DNA from: Membranipora membranacea
Taxonomy: Eukaryota > Bryozoa > Gymnolaemata > Cheilostomatida > Membraniporidae
Length of the DNA: 60,000 nucleotides
Direction: 5' to 3'
Assembly (NCBI GenBank): GCA_914767715.1
Contig: OU612073.1
Span: 10,728,001-10,788,000, forward strand
Shown here: positions 1-10,699 of the stretch, one piece after another
Position numbering within the stretch: position 1 is the first letter of the stretch
Layout: every line of letters starts with the position of its first letter
Made by a program: the position numbers and the translations under genes
The notes under the pieces: model-generated
Databases searched by the model: none
What the model was told of the DNA's origin: nothing
The model's input: the letters and a program-made list of their open reading frames with translations, nothing else

Positions 1-641
1 GTGCTTCTATAATCGTAATTCTTATTTCATATTTGCAACTATTGGCAAGGACAGTATGTACGTCGTGACCAACCTAATGATATACCAATATCATTTTCAG
101 CTGTCAACTTAATATGCCAGTCTTTTCTTCAATCTTTATTGTATAAATCAGGAAATAGCAATAAACATAGATTACCATCTATTTCGCTATTAGCTATTCG
201 GTAGCTAGTGTGATGTTGTTTGCCACAGTGAAAATCCAAAGAAATTTATTTACGCTACAATCGGCAACCCTCAAAAACAGAGCCTTACTGGAAACTGTTC
301 ACTATATTCTGGGCCCTGCATGATCTTGCTCCCTGTACAGAGGCTGGGGTGGTTAACTACTGAGGAGTTTTGGTCCGGATCATCTCACATGTTAATTCAT
401 CACAAGTTTGTTCGCTGCAACTGTTGCCAGGGGCCCGGGACCATGGTCCATTTCGTTCATAGCATAAACATCCATGACGATTGTCCAATAATAGAAACCC
501 AACGCTCTCAAAAGCAGAAACAAAACAGGGACCGTAGCATGTAAAATATCAACCCCTTTTCATGTTATGTAGTAATCTCAAAGGCTGTTTACCTCTCTGT
601 CCTCTGTACGTCAGCCATTTTTTACCTTTTTATTGGCAGAC
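1..641. other. Upstream flank of ACOT8-like gene 1, no gene seen
   Basis: No coding pattern or repeat was recognised. A pyrimidine-rich run followed by TTGGCAG ends two bases before the ATG at 642. This would serve as a splice acceptor, so a 5' untranslated exon may lie in this stretch. That is an inference from the motif alone. Confidence 0.4.
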
Positions 642-2522
642 ATGACTCTCAAATCCAGACCAATCTGCCGTTTCTTGCAAGATGTTTTACACTTGGAGAG
701 CAGAGGAAAATATCAGTATCAGTCGACAATAACATGGATGCCAACAGAAAAGCATGTGGCTGGATTTGGTGGTGACACTGTAGCCCAAGGCCTAGAGGCT
801 TGCAGGCGCACACTTGATAACAATGTTAATCTTCACAGTATGCACTGCTATTTTGTCCGACCCAGACTGCCCGAGCCGCCTGTGTTGTACAATGTTAGCA
901 TTCTACGAGACGGAAAAGCTTTCAAATCTCGAACAGTGAACGCTATCCAAAATGGAAAAGCCATCTTCTCACTTCAAGCATCATTTCACGATGAAGAAGG
1001 CGAAGCAGCCCCTGAAAGCCTGGCATGGCATCCAGAGATGCCACCTGTCATAAAACCAGATGGACTGGAAACACTTGCCCAAAGTGTTCAACGAATACGA
1101 GAAACTAGTTTGAGCAATGTTGAGCTCAAAAAGCAAAATCTAACATATTTTTCAAATATACACCAAGATTTATCCATTGACATGAAATTAGTTGATGCTG
1201 AGTCAACACTTCTAGCCGGTAAAGGAGCATCAAAGGCTGATCTAATATGGATCAGAATAAAAGAGAATCTAGGTGAGAAGTGTAAACCATTCTACTAAGG
1301 TTTTTAGCACGGGATGCTATGACTATTTTACCGACTAGATTTTCCTATTCTTCAATTCAATCCGGTACTGTCAGAGAGGGAATCTCTAGCCTTGTCATGT
1401 GTCCACTGTATTTGGATTATTTGATTTTGGGACCACAAAAACCGTGGCCGCGTGACAAGGCTAGGGAATCCCAAATTAAGGCCTCTGCATGGGTTGATAT
1501 CTCATCAAGCAATTTTCACTCTCTATGGAATAAAAATTGGCATGCCAGGTGTTATCCCATAGGCATAGAGATTGAAAATTAAACCTCCAATATATATGTC
1601 GATTGAACCTTTCTCAAATTTAAGTTTTCCGTGGTTACTGAATGTCGGATCAAAGGTCTATATATTGTATGCCTTTTTGTATCTAATAATTAATGGACTA
1701 TTTAGGATCAAGTAGTTCACCTGCGAGCCAACCAGATGGTATTTTTATCCAGCCCATCATATGAAAAGCTCTTTTAGGTATTTGGAAGTCATTCGCTAAG
1801 CAGTGATGCATACTATACTTGATTTTTGCAGGCTCCGACCAGAACATCCACCGATCTGCTGTGGCCTACTGCAGTGACATCCAGATGATGCTTGGTCACT
1901 CAAAACAGTTCCCTGCTAAAACTATGGGAGGTATACCTTCACTAGACCATTCTATGTGGTTTCATAGGAATATCAATGTAAGTCCCACTTACCGTACCAT
2001 GATCAATAATCTAAAGTACCAACATTGCAGTATTATTGGATGGTTTATCTCATGCAAGGGTAATCACTTATCACCATGGGCTGTATTAGTGCCTCTGTAC
2101 ATTTCTCGTTGATATATTTGTCCCATCTTCATATATTCTCCTGGATTTATGTCAATACAATATAAATTATTATTATTATTATTAAAGCAATTATATTCTA
2201 ATATCCTTATATGTCAGTCTGTTGGCCTCTTGTTCTCCCTTTGATGCCATAATAATGTCAATGATGTGGCTTGAGAATGTACTTCAAATATTGTTATACA
2301 CATTGAAAATCAGACCTACATAAAATCCCTGTATAACAATCATCTGTATTCTCTCTAAAAATTCATATTTATTTATTCCAGATGAATGACTGGAATCTGC
2401 TAGAGACATCAAGTAGAACTTGGAGCAATTCAAGAGGACTTACCGATGGGTATTTGTGGAATCAAAAGGGGCAACTAGTAGCTTCGTTGGTGCAAGAAGG
2501 CTTGGTTAGGGTGAAACTATAA
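642..2522 (+). CDS. ACOT8-like acyl-CoA thioesterase, copy 1 (3 exons)
   Basis: Predicted 305-aa acyl-CoA thioesterase of the TesB/ACOT8 double-hotdog family, which hydrolyses fatty acyl-CoA to free acid and CoA, in peroxisomes for ACOT8. Exons are 642-1272, 1832-1977 and 2382-2522. The introns begin GTGAG and GTAAG and end AG, in phases 1 and 0. Family marks: FGGD near residue 45, the HSMHCYFVRP hotdog strand, RDGKAF and QASF in the first hotdog; LDHSMWFH (catalytic Asp249), Ser270 and QEG (Gln297) in the second. The start is the ATG at 642; an in-frame TTG at 633 is not a eukaryotic start. The length is close to human ACOT8 (319 aa). The C-terminus is RVKL, which resembles but does not match the canonical SKL peroxisomal signal. 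It lies in a cluster with three further copies and a pseudogene. Confidence 0.9.
1387..1463. mobile_element. Short palindromic MITE in intron 1 of ACOT8-like copy 1
   Basis: A 77-bp inverted repeat with ends TAGCCTTGTCA / TGACAAGGCTA. It is flanked by GGGAATCTC on the left and GGGAATCCC on the right, a 9-bp target duplication with one mismatch. A related element lies in intron 1 of copy 2 and another at 59100-59223. Confidence 0.7.
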
Positions 2523-3447
2523 TCAACAATGGTGACAACAATCCCATGGTTTACTACAATCAAAGCCTTCTGTTCCACAAGTCTTGTTCTAGCTCCATGT
2601 CTATCAGCATGCAATGCTTTCATATACACGTGTCACTGACCTTCATATGAATTGACTCTTTTATACCATATTCCTGTTACGATGCGTTGCGTTCTATCTT
2701 TTTTACTTTTGTAAGTAACATGTTGATACTGTACTTTCACAGTTTGTGATCAATCTGTCCAATCTGTATATATTATAGAGCTAGTACAACCTTACATAAT
2801 TCATATGTTATGCAAAATCACATTGACGCTTTTATACTTTTGAGTTGTTCTTAGATGCAGTTTTGTTTGACATAATAAAAAGGACTGATTGTAAAAATAA
2901 GATTTTGCTCTTTGCCTGGATCTGAATGTACTGCCAAAGTCATTAGCTCCTTATGTTGCCATGTTGTTATCTATAATTAAAAGGCATGAACATCTTTACA
3001 ACCTTGAGAAGTGAAATTTTCGATGTATTGCAACCTCTGTAGGACTTTGTGAGGTTACCTACAATGTTTGGAAACAAGTTCAATAGCTTGGAAAATTCCT
3101 TAATCTTGTGGTAGTGGCCACACTGTTTTCAACTCAAAGCTTTAAACATACAAAAGTCAATGGGGTGCAACTCCAAATACATTTTTCCAGATAAAATCAC
3201 ATTGCCTTGAATACTGACACTTAATCACTACCTATACTGATATGAGATTGTCACAAGTGCTCTCATAGCTTAATTGTCTTAATGACAGAATGTGTTAGTA
3301 GGCTTATCTTATCTTTCAGGTATTCACTGCAGTATAGTGACCTTAAACTCTTACGCTGTGCAAGTATCAGCTGACTACTAGCAAATACAAAGTCATAAAA
3401 CAGCTGGACTAGAATTATTTAGCAGAAGTACCTTCAAACAGGACGTG
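2523..3447. other. 3' flank of copy 1 and spacer before copy 2
   Basis: The first 360 bases look like 3' untranslated region. The part from about 2730 to 2880 resembles the region after copy 2 (about 5380-5520), with shared words such as TTCATATGTT and TTTGAGTTG, so the tandem duplication included the 3' UTR. I see no gene in the rest. Confidence 0.5.
2874..2879 (+). terminator. Candidate polyadenylation signal for ACOT8-like copy 1
   Basis: Canonical AATAAA about 350 bases after the stop codon. The matching place behind copy 2 has an imperfect AAATAAG-like word instead. Confidence 0.45.
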
Positions 3448-5088
3448 ATGACTCTTGTAGAAAAGCAATCAGAACGACACCAATTCAAAGAAAATGTGAT
3501 CAACCTCCGAGAACTAGGGGAAAAACAGTTTGCTTCATCGTACACCTTCATGCCAACAAAATATCATCCTGGAGGATTTGGTGGTGACATGTTGGCTCAA
3601 TGCGTCGAAGCTTGCAGGCGCACTGTAGATAAAAGTTTCAACCTACATAGCATGCATGGCTATTTTCTCAGACCGAGAAAGCCAGATACAGATGTCATCC
3701 TGCAAGTGTCTACGCTCAATGATGGCACAACTTTCAGTTCGAGAAGTGTTACTGCATATCAGAACAGCAAAGTCATCTTTTCGCTGCAAGCTTCTTTCCA
3801 TCAGGAAAGTAGGGAAACATTAAATCCGGTAATGGAATGGCAGCAAGGAATGCCGGATGTGAAGCTGCCTGAAGATTTAGAGCCCATGTCGGAAATCATG
3901 TGGCGTTACAGAGACAATGATGCCAGCCCATGGAGGAACAGGCTGACGCTGTTTAGAAATATGTACAAACTGCTAAGCGTAGATATACGCTTTGTGCGTC
4001 CAGAAGGAACTCTTTTCAAGATTGCTGGTGCCGAGAAACTGGAACGACTGTGGATACGTATGCGGGATGACTTAGGTAAGTGGCTTTATCATTTCACTTA
4101 GGGAAGTTTCATTATTTCTTTTTTGGTGTTACGAATTTGATGATGACACGGTCTTATTAGTTCCAGTATGATTAATTATCCGTTAGTCATTCTTGGGGGT
4201 TATTCTAGCCTTGTCACGTGGCCACAAGTTTTCGAAAACCTGTGGCTGCATGACAAGGCTAGGGTTGGTAATTTAGTATTGAAACTTTTCCCCCTTCCAA
4301 TCACTCTTTCCTCGCCATTCAGTTCAAAAAGAATACAGCATAGCAGATTATTTTGATGTTCAATTATTTTTGTAGGCAGCAAGCAGAACATACATAGATC
4401 TGCTGCTTTGTATTGCTGCGATTTCCAGGCTCAGGTTGTCCATTTCAAAGCATTCCCTGACATAGAGATCCATCAGGTCGCATCAGTAGACCATTCGATG
4501 TGGTTCCATCGAGATATTAATGTGAGTAAAAATGGTCGTTGAACTTTGATCTTTAACTCATGAATGAAAAAGCTTGTAAGGGCGACTCAGTATCTATGAC
4601 TACAAACCTGGTCTTTTTGAACTGTTGTTTAAACCCTATTATTTGTTGCCTGCTGTCAATCCTACGCAATGGGTATATCCATAGACATGATAATAAATAA
4701 TATTATTAGTTCTATGGGTTTATCTCTAAAAGTCTTCAGAAATATGGAGTGCAATGAATCTAGACAGCCTGAACCGAAATTACCGGAATTGCATTTATAG
4801 GCCGAGCAAGCAATAGGTATATCTATACAGGTCTCCATAACTTTAGTTTCTTGAACTCAAATATGAAGCCCTATTGGAATTTGCACTTCTAGACTAAGTT
4901 GCATTGTGAGGGATGCGATAAGATGATTGCGTGATTATGATTTACAGATGAATGATTGGAACCTTTTGGAGACTAGAAGCGTCACCATGAGTAACTGCCG
5001 AGGCCTAACACATGGCTATATATGGAACAGGAGAGGGGATCTGGTAGCCTCAATAGTTCAGGAGGGATTGACCAGATCGAAACTGTAA
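3448..5088 (+). CDS. ACOT8: ACOT8-like acyl-CoA thioesterase, copy 2, with SKL end (3 exons)
   Basis: Predicted 304-aa peroxisomal acyl-CoA thioesterase. Exons are 3448-4075, 4376-4521 and 4948-5088, with the same exon lengths and phases (1, 0) as copy 1. Visible motifs: GGFGGD, HSMHGYFLRPRKP, SLQASFH, then VDHSMWFH (catalytic Asp248), a Ser in the LLETRS segment, and IVQEG with the catalytic Gln. The last three residues are SKL, the canonical type 1 peroxisomal targeting signal, also present in human ACOT8. Of the four copies it is the only one with this signal, so it is the best candidate for the functional ACOT8 orthologue. The start is the ATG at 3448; an in-frame GTG three bases earlier is not used. 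It is in direct tandem with copy 1 and the duplication seems to extend into the 3' UTR. Confidence 0.9.
4206..4261. mobile_element. Short palindromic MITE in intron 1 of ACOT8-like copy 2
   Basis: A 56-bp palindrome with ends TAGCCTTGTCACGTGGCCAC / GTGGCTGCATGACAAGGCTA around a TTCGAAAA centre. It sits about 130 bases into intron 1, near the place of its relative in copy 1. The flanking 9-mers GGGTTATTC and GGGTTGGTA are only partly alike, as for an old insertion. Confidence 0.6.
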
Positions 5089-5184
5089 ACTACTGATTGC
5101 AGTGGCTCTGGCTCCCTGTTCGGGTATCTACATACAGTATATAGTTTTATAACAAACAGATGAAAAAGAGGGAGGGCAAGGCAG

Positions 5185-5315
5185 AGGTGGAGAGACACCA
5201 CCAACTCTGACCTCAAGAGGTAGCGCCTTGACAGGAGTGACCTTAGATGGAGCATAGGATGGCACTCACTGATTGAGTTGGGAAGCCGTCAGAACGGCCA
5301 CCCAAACAGGATTAA
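5185..5315 (+). mobile_element. Non-LTR retrotransposon remnant (ORF2 C-terminal part)
   Basis: One frame reads RWRDTTNSDLKR, a stop, then RLDRSDLRWSIGWHSLIELG. This resembles the tail of RTE/L1-type ORF2 proteins, where RWRD and WR words recur. It begins about 100 bases after the stop of ACOT8-like copy 2, so the 3' UTR of that gene may contain it. The assignment rests on word pattern only. Confidence 0.35.
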
Positions 5316-5639
5316 CAGGTTTCTGATCAGACGCATTTTGTTCATCTCAGGTGGTTTACTCAGTGGTGATTTTCATGTTGATTCTATACTTAGCACAGAT
5401 TTTTTACAACCTAATACAGTTCATATGTTTTACAAAATTCCGTTGGTGTCATAAACATCTTAGTTGCCGTATATATTTGAGTTGCTGTTAGATGCAATTT
5501 TGAACGTTTGAAAAATAAGTAAGAACTCTTTGATTGAAAACTATGTCGTTAGATTCTTTCCTTTTGTCTCTATCCATAGCTGTATTTCTTGCTATCGTCT
5601 CCCCTTATAAATATGTCACACTCTAGTTGAAGCAACGTT

Positions 5640-5830
5640 GCATATTTTACTCACATGGCGTCAAACACCATAAGCAGAAGAGTAAACCCTATGGACTTAA
5701 TAATATTTATATTTATTATTAAGTCTATGGTCAACCGTTTATTACACTTGAATGATTATCATGTTTTGATCTTTATGGAGTTATCCCTTACTGCTTTGAA
5801 AGTGGGCAACTCCATAATAACAGTGTCAAG
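5640..5830. repeat. Dispersed repeat R1, left copy
   Basis: Contains the palindrome CTATGGACTTAATAATA ... TATTATTAAGTCTATGG (about 5693-5735). It is flanked by sequence that matches, in inverted orientation, the stretch at 10360-10530. Shared words include GCAGAA-AGTAAACCC before the palindrome and ACACTTGAATGATTA and GAGTTATCCCTT after it. Confidence 0.6.
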
Positions 5831-6001
5831 TTAGATTAGATGTACCGAATTTTGCCTAGCACCTGTTTGAGGCAAGGCAAATCACATGTGATTCGAGCTA
5901 TATGATAACTCTGTGCTGCTTTTGGTATTTGTAGCAAATAGAGAATTTAATTTGAACTATTTGCGGTCCTGAATGCAGATTTTTACCAGTTGTCCGCTCT
6001 G

Positions 6002-7071
6002 ATTTCACAAATACCCATTGGTCATCTAGCAGATTCCAGTCATTCATCTGGAAGAACAATACATATTTAAACAGTTTTAGAAAGGATACAGATGATCATT
6101 ATATGTGGGGATATTATGAAGATATTATTTTAAATGTGTATAACAATATTTGAAGAATCGTTGTCAAGCCGCAGCAATGACATTATTATAACAGGAAGGG
6201 GAGAACAAGAGGACAAGCAGACTAATGCATTGGCTATTAGTATAATCATAATGATAGTGCCTTGAGGGTATGGCCCCTATATTCAGTGGCATGATGCTCT
6301 CGGTTTGTAGGCAGGTTGTAGACATCTGGGACACAGTGCCGAGTAGTCAGTAGACTGCAGCAGGACTCGTATCCAGAACCTTCAACACTTGCGAGTTTTA
6401 GGGCAGGCATTCTAACCTGGGCTACCTCCTAAGATAAAATATTCCAGTATTACTGCAATTTAAAAATGCCTGTTCAAGGAAGTCATTGGAGATAATTGAC
6501 TGTGACATGGTAAGTGAGACTTACATCATTGATTTCACTCCCATGAAACCACATAGAATGATCTAGTAAAGGTATACCTCCCATCGTTTTAGCAGGGAAC
6601 TGTTTTGAATGACCTAGCATCATCTGGATGTCACTGCAGTAGGCGACTGCAGATCGTTGGATGTTCTGGTCTGAGCATCAACTAACTTCATATCAGCGGA
6701 TAAATCTCCGTGAATAATATGTTAGATTTTGCTTATTGAGTTCAAAATTACACAAATTAGTTTTTCGTATTTGTTGAACGCTTTGGGCAAGTGTTTCCAG
6801 TCCATTTGGTTGTATGACATTTAGCATCGCTGTATGCCATGCAAGGCTTTCAGGGGCTGATTTGCCTTCTCAATCATGAAATGGTGCTTGAAGTAAGAAG
6901 ATGGCTTTTCCGATTTGGCTAGCGCTCAAGGTTCAGCATTTGCAATCTTTCCATCTTGCAGAATGCTAACATCGTACAACACAGGCGGCTCGGACGGTCT
7001 AGGCGGTCAAAATAGCAGTGCATACTGTGAATATTGTTATAAAGTGTGAGCCTGCAGGCCTCTAGACCTTA
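6002..7071 (-). pseudogene. ACOT8-like pseudogene
   Basis: Degenerate copy of ACOT8-like copy 1 on the minus strand. The homology reads, in transcript order: the exon 1 middle part (about 7071 to 6680), exon 2 (about 6676-6531) and exon 3 (from 6047). Exon 1 lacks its first ~60 codons and has frame-breaking indels. Exon 1 passes directly into exon 2, so the end of exon 1, intron 1 and the exon 2 acceptor are gone. Exon 2 has a small insertion before its donor. Exon 3 is missing about 40 bases after the first eight codons, which shifts the frame. Intron 2 is still present and contains a SINE, so this is a decayed genomic duplicate and not a processed copy. No functional protein is expected. 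Confidence 0.85.
6258..6430 (-). mobile_element. tRNA-derived SINE, family S1 (in pseudogene intron)
   Basis: Minus-strand copy with a tRNA-like head (box B-like GGATACGAGTCC seen on the minus strand) and the S1 body words CTGCAGTCTACTGACT and CAACCTGCCTACAAACCGAGAG. It interrupts intron 2 of the ACOT8-like pseudogene. Confidence 0.6.
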
Positions 7072-7126
7072 CAAGTGGTCAAAAACTTTATGTAGCATCG
7101 TCAGCATAGCTCAAAGATTAGTTGTG

Positions 7127-7235
7127 GGTTAAAATTGCAAGTCCGAAGACTGAGAAATAAGAGTGCCGCCTCGTTCGGGCCAAATTGCTCTCAATTTAGG
7201 CAGTTTGCAGCAGCACCTGAGCCCAGAAGTCCATA
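7127..7235 (-). mobile_element. Partial SINE, family S1
   Basis: Carries the S1 tail GGGTTAAAATTGCAAG and part of the body, ending near GCACCTGAGCCCAGAAGTC. The tRNA-like head is missing. Confidence 0.45.
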
Positions 7236-7399
7236 CCATACCGAAAGACTATTTTGGTTTTCAGAAAATACAAGTGGTTGAGAACTTAATGTAACATTGT
7301 CAGCATAACTCGAAGATTAGAAAACAACAGTACCTAGCATAGCAAGAATTACCAAATTGTTTGACAAAAATATTCCGATTACGAAATATTTCTATTGTT

Positions 7400-8863
7400 T
7401 CACATTCTTGGCCTGAATAAGTTTTCTTGCATCACTGTAGCCAGTAAGTCACCATTCTCACTCCAGAATCTTCCAGTTACTAACGCTCGGCATAGGTTCA
7501 TAGTTGGGCTCATGGTTTCATAAAATATCCATTTAGTTGTCTGAAAAACAGCGAGAAAACTTATACCACAAAATCATAAAGATCTAAATGATATGATTGC
7601 TTGTGAACCTCAACAAGAGTTTCACTGCTTCATTTATTATTTCACGCAATCAAGTTAATATCTGGCCCCCATTCCATACATGTGAGCTGTTCGATCAATT
7701 TAATTGCATAAATGAAAGACTTAGGCTTACATCAACATCACGATGGAACCATATGGAATGGTCAAGAGATGTTCCGATTGCTATATTAAAGTCAGGCTGA
7801 TTTGAAGCTGGGGTGTATCCTGCACTTATATCAGATAAGAAGGCTAGAAGAGCCCTATGGTGATTCTGGGTCTGCCCTGTAACACAAATTCACAACAGGA
7901 CGGTATTACAAGGAGAACAAACTATAAATTTAAAAATTAACAACAGGGCCGTAGTTGAGAAGAAATGGTAGGGGAGGCAAAAGTCAGATGAGAGTCCGAA
8001 GCATCACCAGGAGGGGTACTGTAATCTCCTCCCAAGCAATTTAAGGCATATAATTAGCAAACGGAAATCCCAGAGGAGCTGATTCTGACACGGATTGTTC
8101 AATTATAGTGTTTTTAGGCCACTGTGTTTAGAACCCTAGAACTACGGGCCTGAACATGCAATACAAAGCAATAAGCTATATTAGGGAGAGTATAGGAATA
8201 CTAGCATTGAGATCCTCAGCATTTGAACACTATGGCTGGCTTATATTACTATCTTGGCTTACCAATAATGCCATTGACTTTAATCCAACACTGAATGGCG
8301 TTTGTAGGTCTCGACGATTGAATGATGAACTTTTGAGGATCGATCGGTTTCAGTACAATGGGAAACTCCTCAATGAACTCTTTAACATAGCTTGGTCTAT
8401 CAAAAACAGCATCAGGTAGTTTTGTAGGTGTGAGCTCTTCTAGAATATCGCCTAATGGTGCAACTTGGCTGTGATGCTTCCCCACAGGCATCTTAGGAAT
8501 AAAGTTGAGAACATGGCCTGCCTCTTCTGACTCATTATGATAGGATGCCAACATGGTGAATATCCCTTTGTCACCCTGGGAGACAGATACTGATCGAGAA
8601 CAGAAGTTTTTCCCATCTCTGATCCCTTTTACTGTGTAGTATGTTGGTGTATTTCTTGCTCCTCCTCTCAGAAAACAGCTGTGGATGCTGTGAATATTAA
8701 GCCTGGGGTCTGAGACAGTTTCATTGCAAGCCTGCGCTGCTAAACCAACCAAATGGCCTCCAAAGACAACTCTCGCAGTGTGACTTGACCACATAGAATT
8801 TATTTTAAAACAGTTCTCACGCACTTTCTGCAGTTGAAATATATTTTGCAGCTTTCCAGACAT
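7400..8863 (-). CDS. ACOT8-like acyl-CoA thioesterase, copy 3 (3 exons)
   Basis: Predicted 295-aa member of the same thioesterase family. Exons in transcript order are 8863-8263, 7876-7731 and 7540-7400, with GTAAG donors and phases 1 and 0. The middle and last exons are 146 and 141 nt, exactly as in copies 1 and 2, which supports the model. Visible motifs: RVVFGGHLVG, HSIHSCFLR, IRDGKNF, LASYHNE, then SLDHSIWFH (catalytic Asp239), a Ser in FYETMSPT and VMQEN with the catalytic Gln. Sequence identity to the other copies is clearly lower, so it is an older paralog. The C-terminus is RPRM, not a canonical SKL signal, so peroxisomal import is uncertain. It lies with the pseudogene on the opposite strand to copies 1, 2 and 4, between inverted copies of repeat R1. 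Confidence 0.88.
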
Positions 8864-9534
8864 GTTGACGAAAAACTATGCCCTAGACTTGTTAAGTCTA
8901 CAAACACAATAACTGCTCGCTTGTAGCTGCAATACAATTTGTTGATTCAAAATACATCAGCTGATACCGAGCTTCCCCGATTTAATGCTTTGAAATAGTC
9001 CAAGACATTGAGATAAATACATAAACTCTTTGATTACGTAAAAGTTTCCAAATTCAAATTCAAATTTCAAATTCTATAGCATATGTGAAGGGTATTGTAG
9101 CTCATGATCAAACGTGATTACATCACTCAGGAGAGAGAGTATAAATGAATTACTGCCATGAATGTGTCATTCTCAGGGAACTACATATTTATGGTTTTAT
9201 TTTATTCAGGGGATAACTGAAGAGAACATGCAGAAACATAGTGTGAACTTTTTATTGTTGTGGTGATTTGATCATTCAAGATTGCTTACTCAGTTGCAGA
9301 TATGCAATTGAGATGATTGATTTGAAATATCAATAAGTCAACGCTTAATGTAGTTGTGACCAAAATCGGTAACATACCTGTAGGTATTTTTTGTGCGTCA
9401 ACCTCATAGTCTAGACGTCACAGGGTCATTGATCTGACACATAGAAATAGGAAGGAGTGAGCAATAACTATCTACTGGCCAACCGTATGTTCCTCTGTAG
9501 TTGGTTAAAATGTTGGTTAAAATGTGTTGGTTAA
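8864..9534. other. Spacer upstream of copy 3, no gene seen
   Basis: Should include the promoter of ACOT8-like copy 3, but no clear core promoter motif was recognised. A CAAATTCAAATT-type low-complexity run occurs near 9050. Confidence 0.4.
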
Positions 9535-9680
9535 AATCCCAATGGTTAGTCACTCACCACATCGTGGCGGTGAAATAGTGTGCCTTAAGGGCGAGGCTGC
9601 AATGTCTGCGCCACCTTGCTCTCAGTTTGTAGGCAGGTTTTTATCAATCAGTAGAATGTAATTCACTTCGGCCACAACAC
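9535..9680 (-). mobile_element. Partial SINE, family S1
   Basis: Matches the S1 body in minus orientation: GTGCCTTAAGGGCG, then TGCGCCACCTTGCTCTCAG and TTGTAGGCAGG. The tRNA-like head is degenerate. Confidence 0.5.
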
Positions 9681-9946
9681 TGAGAATTCAAACTTTTGAG
9701 ATTATATGCGGTGTCCGTTACATTTCAGTACATCATCCACTCAACACAGAGACTGCTGTGACATTGATGTGATTGGCTGTCCCTACCACCCCAAATAAAA
9801 TAGCCTGTGGATCAGTCTTGTTCACAAAATTGTTCAAAGTGATAAGATGCCCTCAGGGTCAATGATATGGGCCCTTCTTAGAATGCTACTAGGGACTGGC
9901 TATTTTTGCAAGATATCTTTTGTCCAAAGAAAGTTAATATTATGTG

Positions 9947-10160
9947 GGTTAAAAATGGGTTAAAATCGCAAGTGTTGTCTCAGTGCCTTAAGGGCGCGGC
10001 CGCCGTATTTGGCGCCAAGTTTCTCTCAGTTTGCAGGCAGGTCGGAGCACACCTGGGGCGTCATATGAGCCCAGTAGTCAGTTGACTGCAGCGGGATTCG
10101 AACCCAGGACCTCCAACGCGTTAAAGGGCAGGCGCTCTAACCAACTGAGTTATGCATTTC
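9947..10160 (-). mobile_element. tRNA-derived SINE, family S1 (most complete copy)
   Basis: On the minus strand it begins with a tRNA-like head: AACTCAGTTGGTTAGAGCGC (box A region), then GGGTTCGAATCCCGC (box B). The body includes CTGACTACTGGGCTCATATG, CCCAGGTGTGCTCCGACCTG and GCGCCCTTAAGGCAC. It ends in CGATTTTAACCC. It is a Pol III-type SINE rather than a tRNA gene because the same body follows every copy in the window. Confidence 0.75.
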
Positions 10161-10359
10161 CGGATATAGAGTTCAATGGAGCAGACGTATTGGCTACCTT
10201 AACATAGGTTTCTCTGTGTTGAAAAACATGCTATTATAACAAGCAGATAAGCAAAAGATTTGATCGAATCTCGAGAGAAGACTAATCAGATCTAATCTGC
10301 ATTCCTGGGCAGATAATTCTGATTAAATCCCTCTTTTGCAACAAATCTAAACAAAAACA

Positions 10360-10530
10360 TAGACTGAGTTGTCAAATAAAGCAAGAAGGGATAACTCAAT
10401 CAATACGTAATCATTCAAGTGTGATAGAGGGTTGACCATGGACTTAATGGTAAATATATAAAACACGATTAAGTCCATATGGAGTTCATGGGGTTTACTG
10501 TTCTGCTAAGGTGTTCGACCCCAAGCGGGT
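10360..10530. repeat. Dispersed repeat R1, right copy (inverted relative to 5640-5830)
   Basis: Reads as the reverse complement of the left copy: AAGGGATAACTCA, AATCATTCAAGTGT, GGTTGACCATGGACTTAAT, then ATTAAGTCCATATGG and GGGGTTTACTGTTCTGC. The two copies bracket the minus-strand ACOT8 copies. Confidence 0.6.
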
Positions 10531-10699
10531 CAAATATCTAATATTGCCTAGTTGACAGCTTGGTTAAATTGTAAGCGTGTCTGCCACTTGGCCAAACGGT
10601 TGTGGGTTTGAATCCCATCTGGTAGCAAATGTTGTTACGACTTAAATTGATCACAAAGTCCCATATCAGAACTCAAAATAATGAAGGTGTGTTGAATAT
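10531..10699. other. tRNA-like fragment in spacer
   Basis: The stretch 10563-10627 ends in GTGGGTTTGAATCCCATC, a good T-arm/box B. The upstream half does not form a convincing tRNA, so it is more likely a decayed SINE head. Confidence 0.3.

Larger units (their letters stand above)
5089..6001. other. 3' flank of copy 2 and spacer
   Basis: Holds the 3' UTR-like region of copy 2, a retrotransposon remnant (5185-5315) and a dispersed repeat with a palindromic core (5640-5830). No gene is seen. Confidence 0.5.

Noticed and set aside
633-641. Upstream TTG start for ACOT8-like copy 1 (likewise GTG at 3445 and TTG at 46293)
   Set aside because: Animal genes start at ATG; the next in-frame ATG fits the paralogs.
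9947-10160. tRNA gene (also considered at 11540, 38623 and 47672)
   Set aside because: Box A and box B are present, but the same non-tRNA bodies follow the heads and acceptor stems pair poorly, so these are SINE heads.
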